Below the pieces are notes generated by a model. It was not told where the DNA came from, did no database searches, and was given only the letters and a program-made list of their open reading frames with translations. Shown here in pieces: positions 59,607 to 64,000 of a stretch of 64,000 nucleotides of DNA. The stretch spans positions 2,356,001 through 2,420,000 of the forward strand of contig CM074702.1 in NCBI GenBank assembly GCA_037367355.1, written 5' to 3'. Numbering within the stretch: the stretch's first letter is position 1; every line of letters starts with the position of its first letter. The stretch is from Neoscytalidium dimidiatum (lineage: Eukaryota > Ascomycota > Dothideomycetes > Botryosphaeriales > Botryosphaeriaceae). The position numbers and the translations under genes were made by a program.

Positions 59607-62600
59607 GATGAGGACGACTCTTTTTTTTTTTTTTTTGGGACGCTTTATCTTTTCGATCTTATCCCCTTTTCCCCCCTGTTTACGTGAGCATGAGAGAGGA
59701 GCATAGCGTGCGAGATGTGTGGAGTGGGTGGTAGAAAGGTGTACTGGAGTTTTCTTTCCTGGTTGAAGAGTTTTGAAACCCAACTCCCCCCTTTGTTTTC
59801 TCAGTTATGAAGAGGGGCCGATAGAGATGAATCTACAACTACCGCATTCGTACGTCAACGATCCTCGATACTTAAGTTCTCTTATCAGAATCAAAGGGAA
59901 TAGTAACAAGCATTGACCTAGATCTCCAGAAAGGTGTATGAAGGACAGCAGAGAACACCGTGCCTTGTTGCGACGACAGGCTTCCAGTTTCTTCCCTCCA
60001 AAATGGAATTTCCCAAAGGAACTCAAGAGCAGAACAACAACAACAACAACAAATATTCCAGCCCACGCGGTCCGGAAGACGGTATCTTGCTCACCATCTT
60101 CAGTCCATCATTTGACTGGCAGTGATGACACTTCCATGGCCAAGCACATAACGCCTTAATTCTCAAAACCCTATCCATTCGCCAACGAGGAGATTCCTCC
60201 GCTCTCTAGACGTGCATCTACGTGAAAAAGAAAACAATACCGACCAGGCCTTCCACCGCATCCAATTTGCACGGCCGGATAACCGGGCTCGCCGCCGGCT
60301 CCCCCTACATGAACTCCACCTTTCATTGCTTTTTTCTTTTTCTTTTTAAGCCCATAACGGACCCACACGAAAGATCTCGCTCCGATCTGTCTCCGCCCCA
60401 AAACCCCGGATGTTACGATCGATCTGGAGTGGCGTTCAGATCTAGATCTTGCGCACGGATGATTCTCACACATTCGGCCCACCCGTTCTGAATATGAGAA
60501 GTCAGAAAAATAAAGATAAAAAAAATAAAAAAAAAATTACCTCATAGATTGTAAGGGAAAGCGAGCAAGAATTTCAAGGTAAGAATGCAGAAAGAAAGGA
60601 AAAGAAGAGCTATAGTTCCCCGCCGTCCGGACGCTAAGTCAAACCCCACCGTCCGCAAAGGGGCCCTTCTTTCAACGCAGATACACAGCGTCCAGAAAAA
60701 GTATTGAAAAGAAAAGAAAAACCACGGTTGTCAGACCTGCTGTCCTGCTGTCAGACAGACGGGCCGCCGAGCCTCAGCTGCCACAACGCTCGTCGGGCCG
60801 CCCTCAGAAAAAAAAAAAAAAAACCAAAACCAAAAACGTAATCCTGTCTCTCCCTCCATCCCTACCTCACACTCCGTCTGCTGGCTTTCTTTCCCACGGT
60901 CTCGTCCGGCAGTCGGGGGTTTTCCTGGTAGAGGAGTTTAGCATGTTTGGTGTCTGACAGCGTCCTCGGGACATCAACCCCCCCCCCCAAAAAAAAAAAA
61001 AAAACGATGCTCGCTCCCCCCACTACTGCGCGCCCCAGCGGCTCGGTCCTTGGAACGGGCTCCCTTGTAGTAGCATGCGTGCCGGACGCACCGCACTCTG
61101 CGGCCAATGCAGTAGCGGGAGTTTTTGCAGTAGTAATTTAGTTGCTTGTCATTTAGCTTCCACGCCCACCTCCCCTTCCCCCCCTCCTCACCATCACGCC
61201 GCTGTCAGCCCACACGACGTCACGTAGTTGGGGTCACTCAGCATTCATTGTCACCACGTGCACATCGTGAATGTAAGTGGCTTGGAGAGAGACAGAGAGA
61301 GAGCGTGCGCGAGGAGAGCAAGACTCGCGGAACAGGCGAGACAGCGATGTGTAGGGAATTAAACAAATTTTGGCAATGCGACGCTGCACGGGGTTGGGCA
61401 TCATTGAAGGAGGGAGTAAGACTTCGTGAGTCCGTCTCATAGTCAAAATGCGAAGGAAGGGCCCGACACTGTGAAGTTGGAGAAAGAGCCAACAAAAAAA
61501 AAAAAAAAAGACAGTAGTCTTAATCTTGGCTGACAAGTCAGACCCTGCAGTGAGTGGCGGGCGGGTTTCGATCGTTCGACAGCTGTGGGGTTTGGGACAC
61601 TGGAGAACACAGCAGTAGCTTGAGAGGCCACACGGCCCAAAAAGCCTCTTCCCATGCGCGTGTGTTGGTAGGTAGTGCAGCAGCAAGCAGAGGCGACCGA
61701 AAGGAGGAAAGCGCACTATGCAGAGGGCAAAGCACGGGTCAAGTAACGTGCATGTCAAGCGCGCGTGCGCAGAGTGACAGAGACTCTGGAACGAAAAAGC
61801 AAAATAGGGCGAAAGGGAGCGTGGCGGATTGAGGGGGAAAGGTGTGAGGTGGGAGGCGGGCGGCGGGAAAGGCGGATGATGGCCATGTCGCGTTTGCCAT
61901 CCACTTATTGCCGGTCTTTCTTCTGATGTCGGGGACTGAGGTGCATGTGTCTTTGAATTGCTTAGCCCTGAGATGGCTGAGAGCAGCCTACGCGGCCGAG
62001 AAACAGAGTCAATTCGAATTCCAGGCGCAGACGCGGCGAGAGAGCCTCCTGGGTGAGCACCCACTCACCGTAACGGAGCCGCACCACTGGTATCACGCTT
62101 CACACGTCATAGTACGGCGACAACGAGAGTCAGCTCGCGGGGCCGGCCCGTCCCCAGAGGACGGCTGCAGCTGGGCATTGCACAAGAAAATTGGAGAGAA
62201 TGGTCGAACCTGAAACATGGGTTGTACGACATCGCTGGTAGGCGGAAGATCGACGGCGATTTTCAACCGTGGGAGAGAATTGGCGAACGGAAAGACAAGG
62301 CGCACGTAACAAAATGCACGTCGAATGCGCGTGCCCAAGAAGCAAAGCGAAGAAAAAGCAAAGGATGAGAAAGTAGGGTCCATGCCGTCGATGAAAAAGC
62401 AAAAGGATCGACGAAACGTCCAAGATGAAAGGTAGACTGCGATGAGATCAACAAACGATCTTGGGATCTGTGGCTGGCATTGCATATGTCCGCATGCTGG
62501 ATGCATACGAAGGAGAATGAGGGCACATTGCCGACTGGTGACTGGATTGGCCTCAGGATCCCTTACCCGCCAACCGAAAAAGCAACACACTCACCTATAG

Positions 62601-64000
62601 GCGCTACAAGTCTCTTGGGACCAGCAGTAGCAGGAGGACCTGATTCCTCTGCAGGAACCGCGCAGCGGAAGGGGCCTAGCGTTGGAGCCGGTGTCGGTGA
62701 ATGTCACTGAACGCGATGCTGCCCGCCCACAGGTCTTCCGTTCCGATCAGCCGGTCGTTCAGCGCGTGCTGCCTTCGACGGTGCAGAAAGGAACATGTCC
62801 CGGAAATTAGGTAAACAAAGGGCGAACCCGCGACTCTTCGTAAGCAAAGTGGGAAAAGGTAGCATTGCAGGCGAAACACGAGGGGAGGGATGCACGCAAG
62901 AAGGTAGTCGGCGCCGCAGCGTACAAGGGACTATCCGTCGAACAATGAGACGACAAAAGACGCCCGGATAGCATGAGCCAACCAGACGAAGAACGTGGGA
63001 AACAGGCAAAGGATGTACTGCGAGACATGCGCGACCACGCGCTCCTTCCCGCCGTCACGGCTTTGACCGATACCGGCATTGTGTACTCGTGGTCCCGCCA
63101 CCATCCCCTCATCTCCTTCTAGAGAGCACAGCCGGGACGCGCCATCATCGTCTCTCGCCGTCACCGAGGATGGAAGGCGAAAGTTACTCGAGCGTGGGGG
63201 TTATCCTTCCGTGTGTCTATGGGAATCTTGCGTTGTACGCTTGCGAGCACGCACGCGCACACTATTGTTTCGAGAAGGCGTCGTGTACGCGCCTTGGGAA
63301 TGTCACTTGCCCTGTCCTACCTGTGGGTGAGCCTATAGTCGTGCAAGACGAAATATGAGGCTGGCTGGAGGCTGGGATTTGGGTGAGCTTGAGGTAACAG
63401 TGCGGCGTTGAGCGGTCAAGACCTCGATGTCATCGGAGGATGCTGGCCCGCGAAGGAGGGGAGGGAAACGGTCAGTCGAGGAGCAGGAGGATGGGGACAA
63501 TGGGAGATGGAGGACGCTTACAAGACAGACCTTCGGTAGATGGAAATCTCCGAGTGGAGTGGGCAAGGGGTACTCGATGACAAAGTCACGATAAACGAAG
63601 TGACCTGCGGGTGAGGTTGGTGCTGACCGCACTAATCCCATGCTGACGCGAGAACTCCCGACTTCACCACACCCACCACCACCGGGAGACATAGACCATA
63701 GGCACAAACGAAAGCATATCACGGCGAATAGGTAACAGCATAGGGCAGAAAGTAACGCATTATTACTTTCGAAGCAACTGTCTATGACCAGCCACCCACC
63801 TCCGTATATAACCATCTTTGCTAGACAATTCATCGTCTCGCTTTGTACTGACCTCGAAATCGACGCCGAGCACTACTAATTATTTCCCCATGGAGAAAAC
63901 CCTCTCCGCCTTATTGTACATCCCGCGACATCATCTCCAGCCGGCGTGAGTTCCAACTGTTAGTAAATGCGAAGCCGTGGCGGAGAGATGTGCGAAGGGG
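59607..64000. other. 4.4 kb without a supported gene
   Basis: Numerous overlapping frames exist, the longest 276 residues (62064-61234, minus), but they have erratic composition, read homopolymers as Phe or Lys runs and carry no domain. Homopolymers include T16 at 59621-59636, an A run near 60808, C11-A16 at 60978-61004 and an A run near 61493-61510. A possible first exon, ATG at 63890 with a GTGAGT donor after 63945, may belong to a gene that continues beyond the right edge. The region could be a long promoter or leader, or non-coding transcripts. Confidence 0.5.
60978..61004. repeat. C11-A16 homopolymer junction
   Basis: Eleven C directly followed by sixteen A in non-coding DNA. Such tracts exclude nucleosomes and are prone to sequencing length errors. 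Confidence 0.85.

Noticed and set aside
61234..62064. 276-residue minus-strand frame
   Set aside because: Reads an A run as consecutive Phe, changes composition abruptly, carries no domain; several other frames overlap it.

Overview
This window looks like nuclear DNA of a filamentous ascomycete (Pezizomycotina, probably Dothideomycetes). Almost every gene is split by short GT..AG introns, mostly about 50-160 nt, with CTAAC/CTGAC-like branch points. The proteins are typical of moulds: a Zn2Cys6 regulator, RTA1-like exporters, secreted glucoamylase, BIM1-like copper protein, KCH channel and DUF1349. No rRNA, CRISPR array, insertion sequence or intact transposon was found. Exon junctions were derived by hand from splice signals, phase continuity and family conservation. 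Most are firm; the doubtful ones are flagged in the entries.

Layout, left to right. 0-10 kb: a SYLF-SH3 actin-patch protein (+), a tRNA-Cys with an intron (+), and an 879-residue membrane protein of a fungal family without known function (+). 9.6-21 kb: a Zn2Cys6 transcription factor (-), the CCR4-NOT ubiquitin ligase NOT4 (-, six exons, 5.8 kb), and head-to-head with it the complex I 30 kDa subunit (+). 22-32 kb: a DUF1349 protein (+), a CorA-like Mg2+ transporter (+) and a glucoamylase with a starch-binding domain (+). 32-45 kb: Mediator subunit 7 (-), a triose-phosphate/nucleotide-sugar transporter relative (-), two divergently transcribed RTA1-like paralogues (-/+), a PAP2 lipid phosphatase (+), a DHA2 major facilitator (+) and a small conserved-looking protein (-). 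46-64 kb: a BIM1-like copper-binding GPI protein (+), the ER chaperone BiP/Kar2 (+), a KCH-type potassium channel (+) and a small single-exon SET-like protein (+). The last 4.4 kb has no gene I can support.

The genes form no metabolic cluster; this is mixed housekeeping and accessory content. Several touch membranes, lipids and secretion: the RTA1 pair, PAP2 phosphatase, TPT transporter, MFS, CorA and KCH transporters, and BiP, which serves secreted proteins such as the glucoamylase and BIM1 protein.

The most notable observations are: (i) the NOT4 intron whose donor contains the in-frame stop, so intron retention would give a protein about half as long; (ii) a 12-bp inverted repeat of CGG triplets upstream of the TATA box of the zinc-cluster regulator; (iii) a perfect heat-shock element and a CACGTG box upstream of BiP; (iv) the divergent RTA1 paralogue pair with identical first and second exon lengths; and (v) a histidine-brace copper protein. 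I found no convincing wholly new multigene system.
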